Shown: one piece after another, positions 47,794 through 59,591 of the stretch
Layout of the letters: each line of letters begins with the position of its first letter
How positions within the stretch are numbered: the first letter of the stretch is position 1
Origin: Impatiens glandulifera
Taxonomy: Eukaryota; Streptophyta; Magnoliopsida; Ericales; Balsaminaceae
Length of the DNA: 64,000 bases
Direction of reading: 5' to 3'
NCBI RefSeq assembly: GCF_907164915.1
Contig: NC_061862.1
Coordinates: 58,568,619 to 58,632,618, forward strand
Program-made: the position numbers and the translations under genes
The notes under the pieces: generated by a model
What the model was told of the DNA's origin: nothing
The model's input: only the letters and a program-made list of their open reading frames with translations
Databases searched by the model: none

Positions 47794-48039
47794 CATGACT
47801 ACAATTTAGTGAGTGATGCCTGAGTCTCTTGGTATTTATTGGGAGATTTGGATCGAGGCAATCAATACGGCGAATATGAATCATTGGTTACTATCTATAT
47901 ATCTTTTGTTGGATTATTTGACTAGAAAAAATCGTTGTACTTTCAACGGTTGGTGGGTTGTTTGTTGCTCATACCCTCTTATTGTCATTGTTTATCATTT
48001 TTCGAGTTTGTGTCCGTCCCTTTTTAGCAACAAATGAGA

Positions 48040-48960
48040 CGAAGTTACCAGATCAAGAGTTGGTTTTTAATTTTTCATTAAAAGTCTGTGGACACTCATT
48101 TTCATTTACCAATTACATAGTTTACATTTTTAATAAATCACGAGCATATTGTTATACAAAATCCATATACGAGCTCATTGCTCATATTATTAAACGAACA
48201 ATTACCTTTGGAGTCATGGATGTGTTTGCCGGGTTCTGAAAATAATTGATTTCAATTTTTTAATAAAAAAATTAGGAGATAATATTTTAAATTAAAATAA
48301 TTTGGGATATTATTATAATTCAGATCTTTTAAACAAAATACTTAATTAGTATTGAGAAAAATAGTTTTACAATTAAACTTTAAGATTGATTTAAAATTTA
48401 AAAATAGATTTTAGGTGAAATAAATAAATCATAGCTTATAAATTAGTTTTTAACAAATTGACTTATAACTAATATTGACTTTCTCTTATCCTTATTCATT
48501 AAATAATTTTTAAAGTCAATTGGAGATCAATTAGGATTTTTGAAAAATATTATCAAATTGTCTTGGAAAGAAGACCAAGTTTTTTTTTTTTGGAATGAAC
48601 AAATATGATTAGTTATAATTTATTATTGAATAATTGATTTATGATTAATAATTGATTTATGATTTATGATTTATGATTAATATAATTTGTTTTTTAATGT
48701 TAGGATTAGAGTTTGATTATGTGATGCTGTTATGCAAATATAAATTTCAATCCAAAGTAATATCTTCGATTTTGGTTTTTATTCTTGGTTACTTGTGTAT
48801 TTGTTCATGGTTAGGAGAGATCATATGACCGTGTTGACCGTGTTCTTGGGGGCGACCGAAGGAGCAACCGAGGAGTTGCCAGCTGAATAATGTTGCTTCC
48901 AACCAAGGAATATTGCTGCCGACCAAGGCCCACCTTAAACTTAACCCAACCAACCTTAAG
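48040..48960. other. AT-rich DNA with short local repeats
   Basis: TTATGATT-type repeats lie at 48630-48690. A GC-richer stretch at 48830-48950 has the repeated motif GACCGTGTT and (C)AACCAAGG. No gene seen. Confidence 0.4.
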
Positions 48961-48965
48961 CCCTT

Positions 48966-48996
48966 TCCTTTCCTTTTCTTTTCTTTTCTTTTAATA

Positions 48997-49087
<91 letters not shown>

Positions 49088-49101
49088 TTATTTATTTATT
49101 T
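48966..49101. repeat. Compound microsatellite (TTTTC)n-(TA)n-(TTTA)n
   Basis: (TTTTC) repeats to about 48992, then about 41 TA units from 49001 to 49082, then TTTA repeats to 49101. The ORF that crosses it (48913-49113) is an artefact of the repeat. Confidence 0.97.
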
Positions 49102-49585
49102 GTAAGCTTATAAACAATAAAAAACTAAAAGATCCAACAAAATATGGACAATCACCCTGAGTTGTAGGTTAACGGAAAAATAAAATAATAGAAAGTAAAG
49201 CGTAAATATATTTGAAAGGTCAAAATTGATTTAGTAAAGACATATAGGGTGTTATGGGACATAATTGCCATTCTTTTAGTACTTTCTAAGTACCGCCCTT
49301 TAAATATGTATTTTTCTAGTTTTGTAAAAATTAAGTGGTAACTATTTGCTGTTTAGAATTTTATTCTTTAATCAAAAAAGCTAAAAGACATATGTCGACC
49401 TATCATTAAAACTCCCAACTCATATTCAACGGGAAGATATGTTATGGGTTGACTATAAAGTCTCGTTTTATATTTTATATTTTCGATTTCTGTCCATGAA
49501 TAATTCCTTTTAAATGATATGATTTATTTTTAATTGTAAATTGGGTCCGAATAAAATCTGAGTGATTTTTATCGCGTACAGTTTC

Positions 49586-49604
49586 TGGCAACTCTACTGG
49601 TGAT
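49586..49604 (+). promoter_or_regulatory. Possible Ogre/Tat-type primer binding site
   Basis: The sequence TGGCAACTCTACTGGTGAT differs at three positions from the Arg-tRNA primer site typical of plant Ogre/Tat Ty3 elements, from memory TGGCGACTCCACTGGGGAT. Two of the three differences are transitions. It follows a CGTACA that could end an LTR. A second LTR was not found. Confidence 0.35.
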
Positions 49605-49999
49605 ATTTGATGCTTGACTTGAAACATAATTTTGGCCAATTTTAAAACATATTTTACACTTTAACGTTCTTCCCCAAAAAAATACGATTTATTTGCTTTT
49701 ATTTGCATGAGTTTTGGACTCAGAAATGAAGATAGTATAAGGTATACATCGTTGGACGAAGCCTTTACATATGTTGTTTATGTGCTAGATTGTCAATGTG
49801 GACATGATGATCTCAACCCAGCCTTTGAGGCTTTTTGTGGGAATGTTTCGATGAGTATAAAAATAAGAAAAAACTCTAGGATAACCTTTTCTTCCACTTA
49901 ATGTATCTCCACTATTGAAAATAAGGGATCATGATTGGAAGCGAGGGGATGACCCAATTGAGAGCGCTTCTTACATCGATGATCCACAGATTTCCCTTG
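49605..49999. other. Sequence after the possible primer site, no gene recognised
   Basis: A 64-codon ORF (49707-49901, start MSFGLRNEDSIRYTSLDEAF) lies about 100 nt past the possible primer site. I recognise no domain. If the primer site is real this could be the start of an element ORF. Confidence 0.2.
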
Positions 50000-50960
50000 T
50001 CGGTGGAATCACTCTCTCTTAAAGTCATACCATGTTTCAGAAAAAAAAATCTCTAAACTAATTCTACCAAATCGTTGTCTCTCACTAATCTTCTTCATAA
50101 GTCTTTTGGAGTAGTAAAGTTTGGACTCATTCGTGGCCCTAAGTTGTTCCATAATTCTAGGATAGTGTCGACTCGTTTAGTTAAAGAATGTAATTGTTTT
50201 TGAAGAACAACTTTGTCATTAACTAGTTCAACTTGATTGAACTCTAACAATTTAATTCTCTCTTGTTGTTTTATATATTATATCTTACATTTATCAACCT
50301 CTTCATTTTTACGTGCATTCTCTTTCTTTTATTTTTAATTTTTAATTTGCATTGCATTTACCGTTTCTGTAAGGGTATTTACCTCTGTTGTGTTGGACAT
50401 GTGCGGATACTTATTTTTGGCCCATGTAGCCGATTCCATATACATGTCCATTGTTGGTATGTCTTACGCCTCCATCCACAACTCCATTTCTGATTTTTGT
50501 TCATCAATATCCAAGAATCATGAGTAGTGTAAAAGTAACCTACATAAAAAAGATACTTAGTAGTGTATAAAACATACCACAACTTCTTCTACCCTATTTC
50601 CATTCTAGGCACCGTCATTTTTTATGTGTCTTTATAAATATTTTAAAATGGTACGGTGTCTTCCAAGTTCTTGGTTTGGGTATATTGTAAAATATCAATT
50701 CATGTGTTAAAAATATTAATTTCATTCAATTAAATACATCTCAATTAAATAAATTACTTACAAATTTTCTTTGATGTTCTAGAGCCATGATTGAACCTCC
50801 ACAATATGTGGCACCACCTTTTGTTGTGTATTTCTTTCTATTACCTTGGTTATTGATGCACTTCTCGGAATACTTTGGGTCAACAATGTTGTTTCTCATT
50901 TGGGTCCACTGTTCTAGGGAATCAAATCGATGTTCAAACACACGAATAATAATCTACCCT
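50000..50960 (-). pseudogene. Transposase_24-like plant transposon protein, broken
   Basis: Minus-strand frames around 50941-50741 read FDSLEQWTQMRNNIVDPKYS, then NRKKYTTKGGA and GGSIMALEHQRK. This resembles the plant transposon domain in which a run of N-R-x-K precedes a Gly/Ser-rich turn and basic tail (Ptta/En-Spm, Transposase_24 type). Further along (50480-50000) the minus strand gives a Glu/Lys-rich, coiled-coil-like tail with stops. The TNP2 relic on the same strand supports a CACTA origin. Family assignment from memory is moderate. Confidence 0.45.
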
Positions 50961-51289
50961 AAAACATGTACCTTTTTGATGAAAACGATGTTGAAGATCG
51001 ATGTTCGTTGGGTGAAGTTGAGAATGATCTTCGATTAAGGTTTTGGTCGAGAGAGGTTGAGAAAGATTGTCGTTTAAGGGTTTCAGCGCGATGTTGTATG
51101 AGGGTTTCGACAAGATATGTAGAGGGTTTCAGCGAGGTAGAGCTTAGGGTAGGGCGTGAGTCGCGAGGTAGGGTTTGGAGGTGGGGAGAGATAATGGTCT
51201 TGGAAGGAAATGAAAATAAAGTTAAGTCACTAGTATTTTTTTCTAAATCATTTGGCACAAAAAATATTTTAAGCGGGTTGAGTTAAAAA

Positions 51290-52210
51290 ATTGGATTCAA
51301 GTGATTTGTAACTAGTTTTGTAATTAACATAGGGTAGCGTTGATTGGAATAATTCTCGCAGATATTCATTTTCATTATAATTGCATAATTTATTTCAGAT
51401 TCAATGTCATTGTCATTTTAAATAAATCATTTTTTAACTTTCGGGTAGTATTTTGTCCAATATCTTCACAACTAGTTTTGCATTAAACATAAGTTAGCTT
51501 TGATTTTGTAATAATTCTTGCAATTACTCATTTTCATTGTAATTGTAGAAGTTATTGCAGATCAATTGCCATTTTAAATAAATAATTTTGAACTCTCCAG
51601 TTATATTTTGAAAAATAATATCGCAAATAGTTTTGCATTAAACATAGGTTATCCCTGAATTGCAATATTCCTAGCCATTACTCTTTTTTATCGTCATTAC
51701 AGACGTTAGTGCATATTCAATGGCATTTTATGTAATTAATTTTCAATTATCGAGTAGAATTTTGCACATTTCACTGGCATTTATGTTTACATTACTCGGA
51801 CCTAGTGTAAAATTGTAATATTTTTTGCAATTACTCCTTTTTATCATCATTGCAGACATTAGTGTAGATCCAATGATATTTTATTTAATTTATTTGCAAC
51901 TCTCGTATAATTTTTCAAATTTCAATAGCAACTATGTTTTTATTACTCGTACATGAGCGTGAAATTACAATATTTCTAGCAATTACTCATTTTTATCGTA
52001 ATTGTAGACGTTAGTGTAGATCTAATTACATTTTATGTAATTAATTTTCAACTCTCATGTAGAATTTTACTCATGTCACTAGAAACTATGTTTGCATTAC
52101 ACGAACCTGAATGCATAATTGCAATAATTTTGATAATTACTCATTTTCATTGTTATTACAAATGTTAGTGCAAATTCATTGACATTTTATGTAAAACATT
52201 TTCAAATTAA
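51290..52210. repeat. Array A: six ~153-bp tandem repeats
   Basis: The block AATTACTCATTTTCATTG and its variants recur near 51361, 51521, 51675, 51828, 51980 and 52133, intervals of 152-160 bp. Each copy also carries AACTCTC and a TGCATTA motif. Copies are diverged. Confidence 0.9.
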
Positions 52211-52959
52211 ACTAGCAACTAATAATTAATACTTGTTTTGATTAACTAGAGCAACAATAAGACATAATATAATAAAATAATATAATGCACATCAAAACAT
52301 TAAAATATTTTGCAGTACATATGAAACTATAATATCAAAACATGTCATTTCTTGATTGCTCTTCACCTTCTAGAGGTTCAATATATATCCACTAGTTTTT
52401 GTTTTACAAATATCCATCCGTTCAGAAATATGATCATTTGTTGTGACTGTATAGTTCGAATATGTAAACTTTTATAGTTTGTTGAGCAATAATAAATGTG
52501 TTGTACTTAGCATATCTCTGTTTCATGTTTATGTCAATCAATCTATAAGTTTCATTAACTTGATTATCTCTAGTAGGATCAAATCATAAACATCTAAATA
52601 TAACCACACTTAGTGACAGACCTACTAGGGGGGCTCGGGCCTCCCCCAACCTTAATTTTTTTAATATAATAATTGGGCTCCACCTTTTCCTCTCTGCCGC
52701 ATGGCCCATCTCTAATCTCTAATTCTCTCTATTCCATCATCTCTTTTCCTCTCTGCCCTAATTCCTATCCATCTGATCTCTCATTCTTTCTAATCTATAT
52801 TCCTTCATTCCTCTGGGCTCCAGCGGACAGTAATCTCCCTTTCTTCTCTAGGCACCAACGACTAAATGAAGGTCCATTGAATCAAAAAAGAAGGTGAAAA
52901 AAATCTTCTCTAAGTTTCATACAATTACTGGAATTTGAGATTGCAAGTTATCCACTTTG
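52211..52959. other. Region between array A and TNP2 relic
   Basis: 52617-52660 contains a GC-rich motif (CCTACTAGGGGGGCTCGGGC) of the kind found at plant hAT ends, followed by a pyrimidine-rich stretch to about 52860. No matching second end was found. No gene seen. Confidence 0.35.
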
Positions 52960-54960
52960 TCTAAACTCAAAGTTGAACAATTAAGGTCATGAATAAAATT
53001 ATTTAAATCAGTCAATGTTTCTCATACAAATTTAGATAATATGCGTCTAAATGCAATTGACAACAACCTCTAAAAAACACGACAATTGTGACTTTTAAAT
53101 TCAATCAACTTAGATTTGGTTGTGTCAATGTATCGTGACAAATTGAACACAAAATCATCTGGGAATTTCAATGTCTTTGGTCATTTGCAAATTATAATAT
53201 CTGCCATCGTCAAGGTATAATAAGCCTTTTAAGGCTTATGAGACAATGAATTAGGAACGACATTAAGTTTTGGACGATTGCAAACAAGAAACATATTATT
53301 CATAATGTTAATGTTGTGTTTTTGTCTTAGCATTCACATTCATAACAGTAATTATAATATTTTCAAACTTATTCTTTTCAATATGCATAAAATTCAACTT
53401 ATGTCGAATGAGAAGTTTTGTCCAATATGGATGCTCCCAAAAAATATTTCTCTTAGTCCACTTGTGATAATCACCAAATCTGTGAGAATACTCATTGGGA
53501 GTTTCACTTGCAAACTTCTAATGTGAAATATCCGACCATAATTCATTGTCATCTTTTATATGTGGATAAAGAGTTGTTTCCACCATATTTTTGTAAAATA
53601 TTGCATGTCATTTCTATAAGTATATTTCCGGAAAAAAAATTATTTATGACAATCAAAATAACAAGCTCTTCGACCTTATTTTAATAAAAAATAGACTTTT
53701 TCATACATATAGGACAACCATCAAATCAATAAGTACATAAACTTGACAACATTCCATAAGCAAGAAAATTAATAATAGTCTATAATAACATTGTCTTAAT
53801 GTTAAATATGTCACCTCAAGAAACATGAACATTAACATTCCACAACATTTTTAACTCATCTATCATTGATTGAAGAAAAATATCAATATTTTCTTGTGGA
53901 CTTTTTGGTCCGGAAATAATTATTTAAATAAATATATACGGTGACTTCATGTACATACCCGGTGTTAGATTATAGGGTGTTAGAATAACTACTTAATATG
54001 ATTTTCCAAAGCATCCGAAAGGAGCAAATCTATCTAAACAAAGGCCTAGTCCAGAATTTCTATATTCGAGTGTAAATATTGGATAAAGATGATCAAACCT
54101 CTTTCAAGTCATTAGAAGGATGACACATTATTTCAGATTTGTTAGCATGACGACCATACCATGTCATATGAGCGGTTGTCACATTCGAAGCATACAACCT
54201 CTACAATATGGGAGCTGGTAGTAAATAAAAAAGTTGTTTATGGGGCTTCTATTTAACAATATTTTCTTTGTATCGGGAAATATTACAAAATCTTCATGAT
54301 TATTTATCAATATCTTTCCCAAAAAAACATGCAACAATCTCTACATACATCGATTCTAATCATGAGCAAACCCAAATTTTCAACTGACTTCTTCATGATA
54401 TAAAAATTATCCAATTAATTTTGGGTAATATTGATCTAATATAGTCTAGATTTTAATTTATAGCACGCTTGGACCAATTTTTCTCGGATGTCATATTAAG
54501 TTGTTTTACCATTGTAGATAGTTTACTCTCGCTTTGATGGTTAAGTTAGATGAGTTGGTATGCCGCGTTCAATAATTTATAGAACCTTTTAGATAAATTA
54601 TGTGCATTGAAATTGGTAGAAGCTTCATTTCCCACATTTGGTTGGTAATTTGTTGACATGTCATATATCATTGACTCATGCACATTTGATCTTTTGTTGT
54701 AACTGAGCGAATGTCGTTTATGTTGATAGTTGTATATCTTAAAGTTTTGAATGAGTTCCCCATGACAATCCATATATTGTAGTTTTCCATAAAGCTGATT
54801 ATGACACAAATCAAACGTAATGAACTTTTAAATACGACATTTATGCAAGGGAACCTGATTTTTTTACCATCCATATTACCAAGTTGAGTTATGGAAAATG
54901 AAATTAACTCTTGTAAAATTTTTAAAAAATCTTTCATGCATGAACATCCAAACCTGATCA
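52960..54960 (-). pseudogene. TNP2-type CACTA transposase (Transposase_21), broken
   Basis: TNP2 is the catalytic protein of En/Spm-CACTA elements. In minus-strand order: a transposase-associated N-terminal region (54937-54668; GKKIRFPC, then a tail like IWIVMGN), a middle region (54809-54546) and the core. Core blocks are RLYASNVTTAHMTWY near 54200-54150, MCHPS near 54125, FDHLYPIFTLEY and GLGLCLDRFAPFGCFG near 54100-54010, GPKSPQENID at 53912-53882 and FLAYGML near 53770. These match the order and spacing of TNP2. Numerous stops and frameshifts make it a relic. Confidence 0.85.
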
Positions 54961-55205
54961 GGCCTCATTTGTATTTATATATATTTTGTAATATATATTT
55001 ATACATATATATATATATATTTAATCTAAGATAAGAATAATATATTTTTTATTACCATCCATATTACCAAGTTGAGTTATGGCAAATGAAATTAACTCTT
55101 GTAAAAATTTAAAAAAAATCTTTCATGCATCCCTGTTTTTTATTATACATACAAACCTGATTATACCTCATTTGTATTTATATATATTTTATAATATATA
55201 TATAT
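54864..55205. repeat. ~188-bp tandem duplication at the TNP2 N-terminus
   Basis: The segment beginning TTACCATCCATATTACCAAG at 54864 recurs at 55052 with small changes, continuing through CTTTCATGCAT and CTCATTTGTATTTATATATA. It duplicates the start of the N-terminal coding block. Confidence 0.85.
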
Positions 55206-55228
55206 TATATAAATAGATGCAGTATAGA

Positions 55229-55430
55229 GATATATTTATCTTGATATTATATAAAATGTAATGAAGATTTTAATGTTGTTGATCAAATATAATATAAAAT
55301 AATAAATATATATATATATATGTATATATGATATATTTACCTTGATGTTATATAAAATTATATTGAAGATATTGATGTTAATGATCAAAAGATGAAGTTC
55401 CTCTAAAAGAGATTGAATTGATAGAAGATA
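55229..55430. repeat. ~101-bp direct repeat
   Basis: GATATATTTATCTTGATATT at 55229 and a variant at 55330, each followed by ATATAAAAT, a GAAGAT block and ATGATCAAA-type sequence. Confidence 0.75.
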
Positions 55431-55579
55431 GAGTCATATATGAAGAAAATGATAGAGAAAACATAGACATTGAAGATGAACTGAATAAGTAAACTAGTAC
55501 ATAAATAATAGATGGTAGTAAGAAATAATAAATATTTAGTTAATGCTAAAATTATTACTAGTTTAATTAGTTATAACGT

Positions 55580-56420
55580 GAAATAGAGATTTACCTATAA
55601 ATATCTTTCGATCGGTAATAGTTTGTGCAACATTGACAATTTGCGCAATTACAAACATTACTGTAGATGAAGAAGAGTTATTGAAAATATTATTGCACTA
55701 TCAAATAGGAGATTTTTACCCGAGAGTTCAAAAATATTTACCACAAATGTCATTCGATCCATAATAGTTTGCGCAACATTGACCGTTTGTGCAATTATAA
55801 ATAGTATTGCAATGTGGCAAGGAAAAATAGTTATTGTAATTATTAGTGCACTCTGAATTAAGAAATTTTTATCCGAGAGTTCAAAAATATTTACCACAAA
55901 TATATTTGATCCGCAATAGTTTATGCAACATTGATCATTTGCACAATTGCAAATATTATTGCAATGTGTCGATAAAGAAGGGTTATTACAAATATTATTG
56001 CACTCTCAAACAAGAAATTTCTACTAGAGAGTTCAAAATATTACCACAAATTCCATTTGATCCGTAATAATTTGTGTAACATTGACAATTTGTGCAATTA
56101 CAAACATTACTACATTGTGGAAATAAAGAAAAGATAATTGCAAATATTATTCCATTCACAAACAGGGGATTTCTATACGAGAGTTCAAAAATATTTACCA
56201 AAAATGTCATTTTATCTGTAATAGTTTGCGCAATATTGGTCATTTTCATAATTACAAATATTATTGTAATGTGTTGATGAAGAAGAGTTATTGCAAATAT
56301 TATTACACTCTCAAACAGAGAATTTCTATCTGAAAATTCAAAAATATTTACAAAAAAATCATTCGATCCGCAACTTTTTTCACAATTATTTGTATAGAAA
56401 ATTTTCTAAAAATATTGCAA
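55580..56420. repeat. Array B: five to six ~153-bp tandem repeats
   Basis: The block CGAGAGTTCAAAAATATTTA and variants recur at 55721, 55874, 56026, 56178 and 56331, intervals of 152-153 bp. On the reverse strand each unit starts with GAACTCTC, a motif also present in array A units. Together with the identical period this suggests that arrays A and B are inverted relatives. Confidence 0.92.
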
Positions 56421-56892
56421 TGTGACGATTAATACAATATTGACTGCACACATAATATTTACCAACATGTAATGTTATTTTGTTAATGAACAATAATTAA
56501 TATTTGACAAATTTCATATAACAAAACCTTGTGACCATAAAGATAATGCATAAATATTATATAATCATAACAAAAATATATTACAAAAATAACATTACAA
56601 TAACCATAATAAAAAATAGTATTCTTAAACAATCAAAAAACTTAAAGAAGCCCAAAAATGTTTTGACATTAATTTTCCTTTTTCTTACTTCCATTTGAGC
56701 ATTATGGTTCATCCATGATTCTTTTATTGGTTTTCATTGTTAACTCACACACCATAAAATCTATCAAATTATTTTATACCAAAAACACATTCTTAATCTA
56801 ACAAATCAGTAAACAACAATGAAATAGTAATCAAAACTCTAAGATAATAATATATATATATAGTAGTTTATATTATGCATAAATAATCAAAA

Positions 56893-56929
<37 letters not shown>
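56421..56929. other. AT-rich spacer with (TA)n run
   Basis: No gene seen. A (TA)n tract lies near 56897-56927, directly next to a possible splice donor of the minus-strand exon. Confidence 0.4.
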
Positions 56930-56931
<2 letters not shown>

Positions 56932-58165
56932 CCTTCATCTTCATTTCTTGGATGACACATATGTTGGTTTGATTGATGATCCTCATATGATCAATGAAAA
57001 TATTCATTTGACGATATAAAGTGAGATTTATGGTAGTTGCAAGGGGGACAACATGAGCATCAGTACTCATCGTCTCCATCCGAGCTTGTAGAGTTTTAAT
57101 TTTGGATCTAGACAGGGTCGGCCCGAAGAATTGGGAGGCCCCATGCAAATTCAAATTTTGTGGCCCCATAAAATTAAAATAAATTTAATAATTATACATT
57201 TTATAAAAAAAAATTAAATATATAATAATATTAACTAGTGTAAAAAAATATTTCAAAATATATATCAAAAATATTAATATAATAAGTTGTAAACGAATAA
57301 TTTATTAATTAACTAGTATTTGATTCAACAAAAATACTCCTTGCATTTTTTGATGCAAAATTTTCAATTAAATCATTATACTCTAAACACTATTTTGATA
57401 TTATAACTAATCCATTCATGATACATAATATATTATGTATGATGTCTCTATAATGAAAAAAAATATAATAAATATTTTAAAATGAGAAGAGATTATAAAG
57501 ATAAACATAAAAATAAGAACAAATAAAAAATTAATTTAAAAGCATTAAAATGTAACCTCAAAGATGATTTTCACAATTAAGGTTGGATTTATGATAAAAA
57601 AAAATGTAAATTATTAAGGATGGAAAGCATCTATAATATAAATAATATAATTAGGGTTAGTGATATAAAAGTGATTGATACAATAAGAATAAATAGAAAA
57701 TGAGCCTAATATTAAACTAATATTAAAGGATAAAAAATAATAAAACATACAAGAGAAAAAAAATTAATATACAATATGAAGAGAGAAAAAATTATTATAT
57801 TATTATATTATATATAATAGAGAGAAAAATAAATAATCTATATTATTATATAATAGGGAGAGAGGGAGAAAAATATATTAGCTTATTATAAGGAAATAAA
57901 TATATAAAAAAAATATACAAAGGAATATGATATTATGCGATAAAATAGATATTTTATAATATATAATTAATAACAAATATAATAATATTATATACTAAAA
58001 ATTTAGAAAATTTGGGGCATTGGTTGTATTGCCCTTTTACCGGGCCTGAATCTAGATTCAACAAACTCCACCTTGATCGTTTCCTTATCCGTTAGGGTGT
58101 CATTATTGTCGGATGATATGTCCTTCTCTTTGTTTGGTAACAACCTAGGAAGGGATCTGCTAGGA
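56930..58165 (-). pseudogene. Unrecognised minus-strand exon split by an hAT-like element
   Basis: On the minus strand an open frame runs from a possible splice acceptor (CTCCTAG near 58161) through NKEKDISSDNNDTLTDKE and ends at VEFVESR at the right edge of the inserted element. It resumes past the left edge with SKIKTLQARMETMSTDAH and continues to MKMK, followed by a possible splice donor (AAG/GTATTA near 56930). Removing the insert and one target copy restores one frame. I do not recognise the protein; its position suggests either a host gene fragment or part of the neighbouring CACTA region. Confidence 0.45.
57113..58048. mobile_element. hAT-like non-autonomous DNA transposon (~936 bp)
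   Basis: The left end is CAGGGTCGGCCCG; the right end, on the opposite strand, is CAGGCCCGGT. Both start CAGG with GGCC-rich tips, as in plant hAT elements. 8-bp flanks GATCTAGA (57105-57112) and AATCTAGA (58049-58056) agree at 7 of 8 bases, the hAT duplication length. The interior is AT-rich with no transposase. The inverted ends are imperfect, so the superfamily call is tentative, but the insertion itself is supported by the restored exon frame. Confidence 0.65.
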
Positions 58166-59006
58166 GTGCAAGAAGAAAGAAAACGAGTTATTAATTGTAG
58201 ATAAAATAGAAACCATTTTAAGATATTTGTTAAGAATGAAAGATAGAGATTGAAGAAAGTTTGATAGAGAAATAAATGGAAAAAAATAATAAATGGCATA
58301 AGGGAGACAAAAGGTTAGGGTGGTTGGCCGAAATGATATTGAAACGGGCAAATGAGGCGTATGAGTTTAATAAGATATTCAACTAATTTTGTATTGAAGA
58401 TTTATTAATACTTAAAAAATAATTAAATAAGTACAAATTTATATAGTTGAATGCAAAATATATTTCTAATAGATTATAAATATTTCGAACGTTATTTTAA
58501 AAACTATTAATTACAGAATTAGTTAATAAGAGATTATCAATTAATGTTAATGTAATATATATTATAAATTTAATCATCAAAAATACCATAGTTACTTCAT
58601 ACTTAATTTTGTAGCTGTGATAGTTTTATTTATATATTATGTGTATAATAAATAATGAAAATATAATTTGTTACTAAATAATTTTCAAACATTGATGTTA
58701 TACATGAAATTTAAATCTCCCCCTTCAACATAAAAGTATATCATGGATATATTTTCATTACAATATGCCAAACTTTTTAAGTATTATCCTTGGCATAAAA
58801 TATATGTGATGCTTAGTGGCCAACACAAAAGGCTTATTAGATTTTAAAAACCTTTGACAATTCACATTAACATACCCATATTTGTCTATTTTGATTTTTT
58901 TTTAAATAGACATCAAACCACTTACAATTAAATAACACAATTCGCTTTTGACCAATAAATTACACTTCAATATTACGTATTAATTCCGCATAATAATCAA
59001 TATTTT
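58166..59006. other. Flank of the minus-strand exon, mostly AT-rich DNA
   Basis: 58166-58380 on the minus strand is pyrimidine-rich and could be an intron or leader of the exon above. The rest has no feature I can support. Confidence 0.35.
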
Positions 59007-59508
59007 TTTGGAATTGGGCCTAGGGTTTTTAGGCCCAATTTGGCGTGCCTCAATGTTAGGTACAAAAAGGGAAAAGATATTTGTAATTATTTATTGGATT
59101 CAAAAAGACATGAAATCACACAATAGTGAAGATGTCAGTCAAATCGTATTATTATGAAAATGTCAACTAAATCGCCACAAGATCATATCATGGTGGATAT
59201 GTCAAAAATATCACATGATCTTTACCCTAATTATTAATTCTAAAAGCCTATATATATATACATTGTAAACAAGAAGAGAGTGTGATATTAAAACCTAGAA
59301 CAAACAAAAAGAGTTAGAGTTTGTAATTTCTATTATAACTCTATTGAATCGATTCTCCGAAAGCAAGACGTAGGACATTGTTGGTCCGAACCTGGGTAAA
59401 ATTATTGTGTCATTATTTTGTTATTTCTTACTTTTACGCTATTGTTCTGCATTCCACTATGGTTGTTATTATCCCGCTTTCATTTTTTGGGTGATAGTTT
59501 TCACCACA
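59007..59508 (+). repeat. Copia-3 5' LTR
   Basis: Shares with 63487-63990 long blocks such as GTGCCTCAATGTTAGGTAC, CACATGATCTTTACCCTAA, AAAACCTAGAAC and TAACTCTATTGAAT. Confidence 0.92.
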
Positions 59509-59591
59509 AACAGGTATTATTGCCAAGTTGGGCTAAAACGGTCGTGATTCAATTTTTTTCTTGATTCGGTCAATTATTTTGAAAATTTGAG

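Larger units (their letters stand above)
45272..48035 (+). mobile_element. LINE-3: very decayed L1-type LINE fragment
   Basis: Only ORF2 sequence remains. It differs clearly from LINE-1 and LINE-2, so it is another lineage and probably older. Both ends are ill defined; no A-tail could be placed with confidence after 48035. It is split at about 46200-46780 by unrelated sequence. Confidence 0.75.
45272..48035 (+). pseudogene. LINE-3 ORF2 remnant (RT), broken and interrupted
   Basis: Readable reverse-transcriptase blocks are FKPINLVSYFYMIISKYLAN near 45475, IFDAVLIVNECIDL near 45600, WIGWIKFCI near 45765, LLSDFLFFIVMEALSK near 45870, the catalytic FADDS near 45992 and GLRVNLGK near 46090. After the insertion the frame picks up at GMSLDAKTHFKASWNSII near 46785, with LIKSVLTSIPTYM near 46900 and INFWDDSW near 47265. 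Stops and frameshifts are dense throughout. Confidence 0.78.

Noticed and set aside
48913..49113. 66-codon ORF with a run of Ile-Tyr
   Set aside because: It is a translation of the (TA)n microsatellite.
52617..52960. Possible hAT element starting at the GGGGGGCTCGGGCC motif
   Set aside because: Only one end-like motif; no matching second end or 8-bp duplication was found.
58721..58860. Possible minus-strand copia polypurine tract (GAAGGGGGAGA) and 3' coding scrap
   Set aside because: No LTR begins after the purine run and the translation upstream shows no copia motif.
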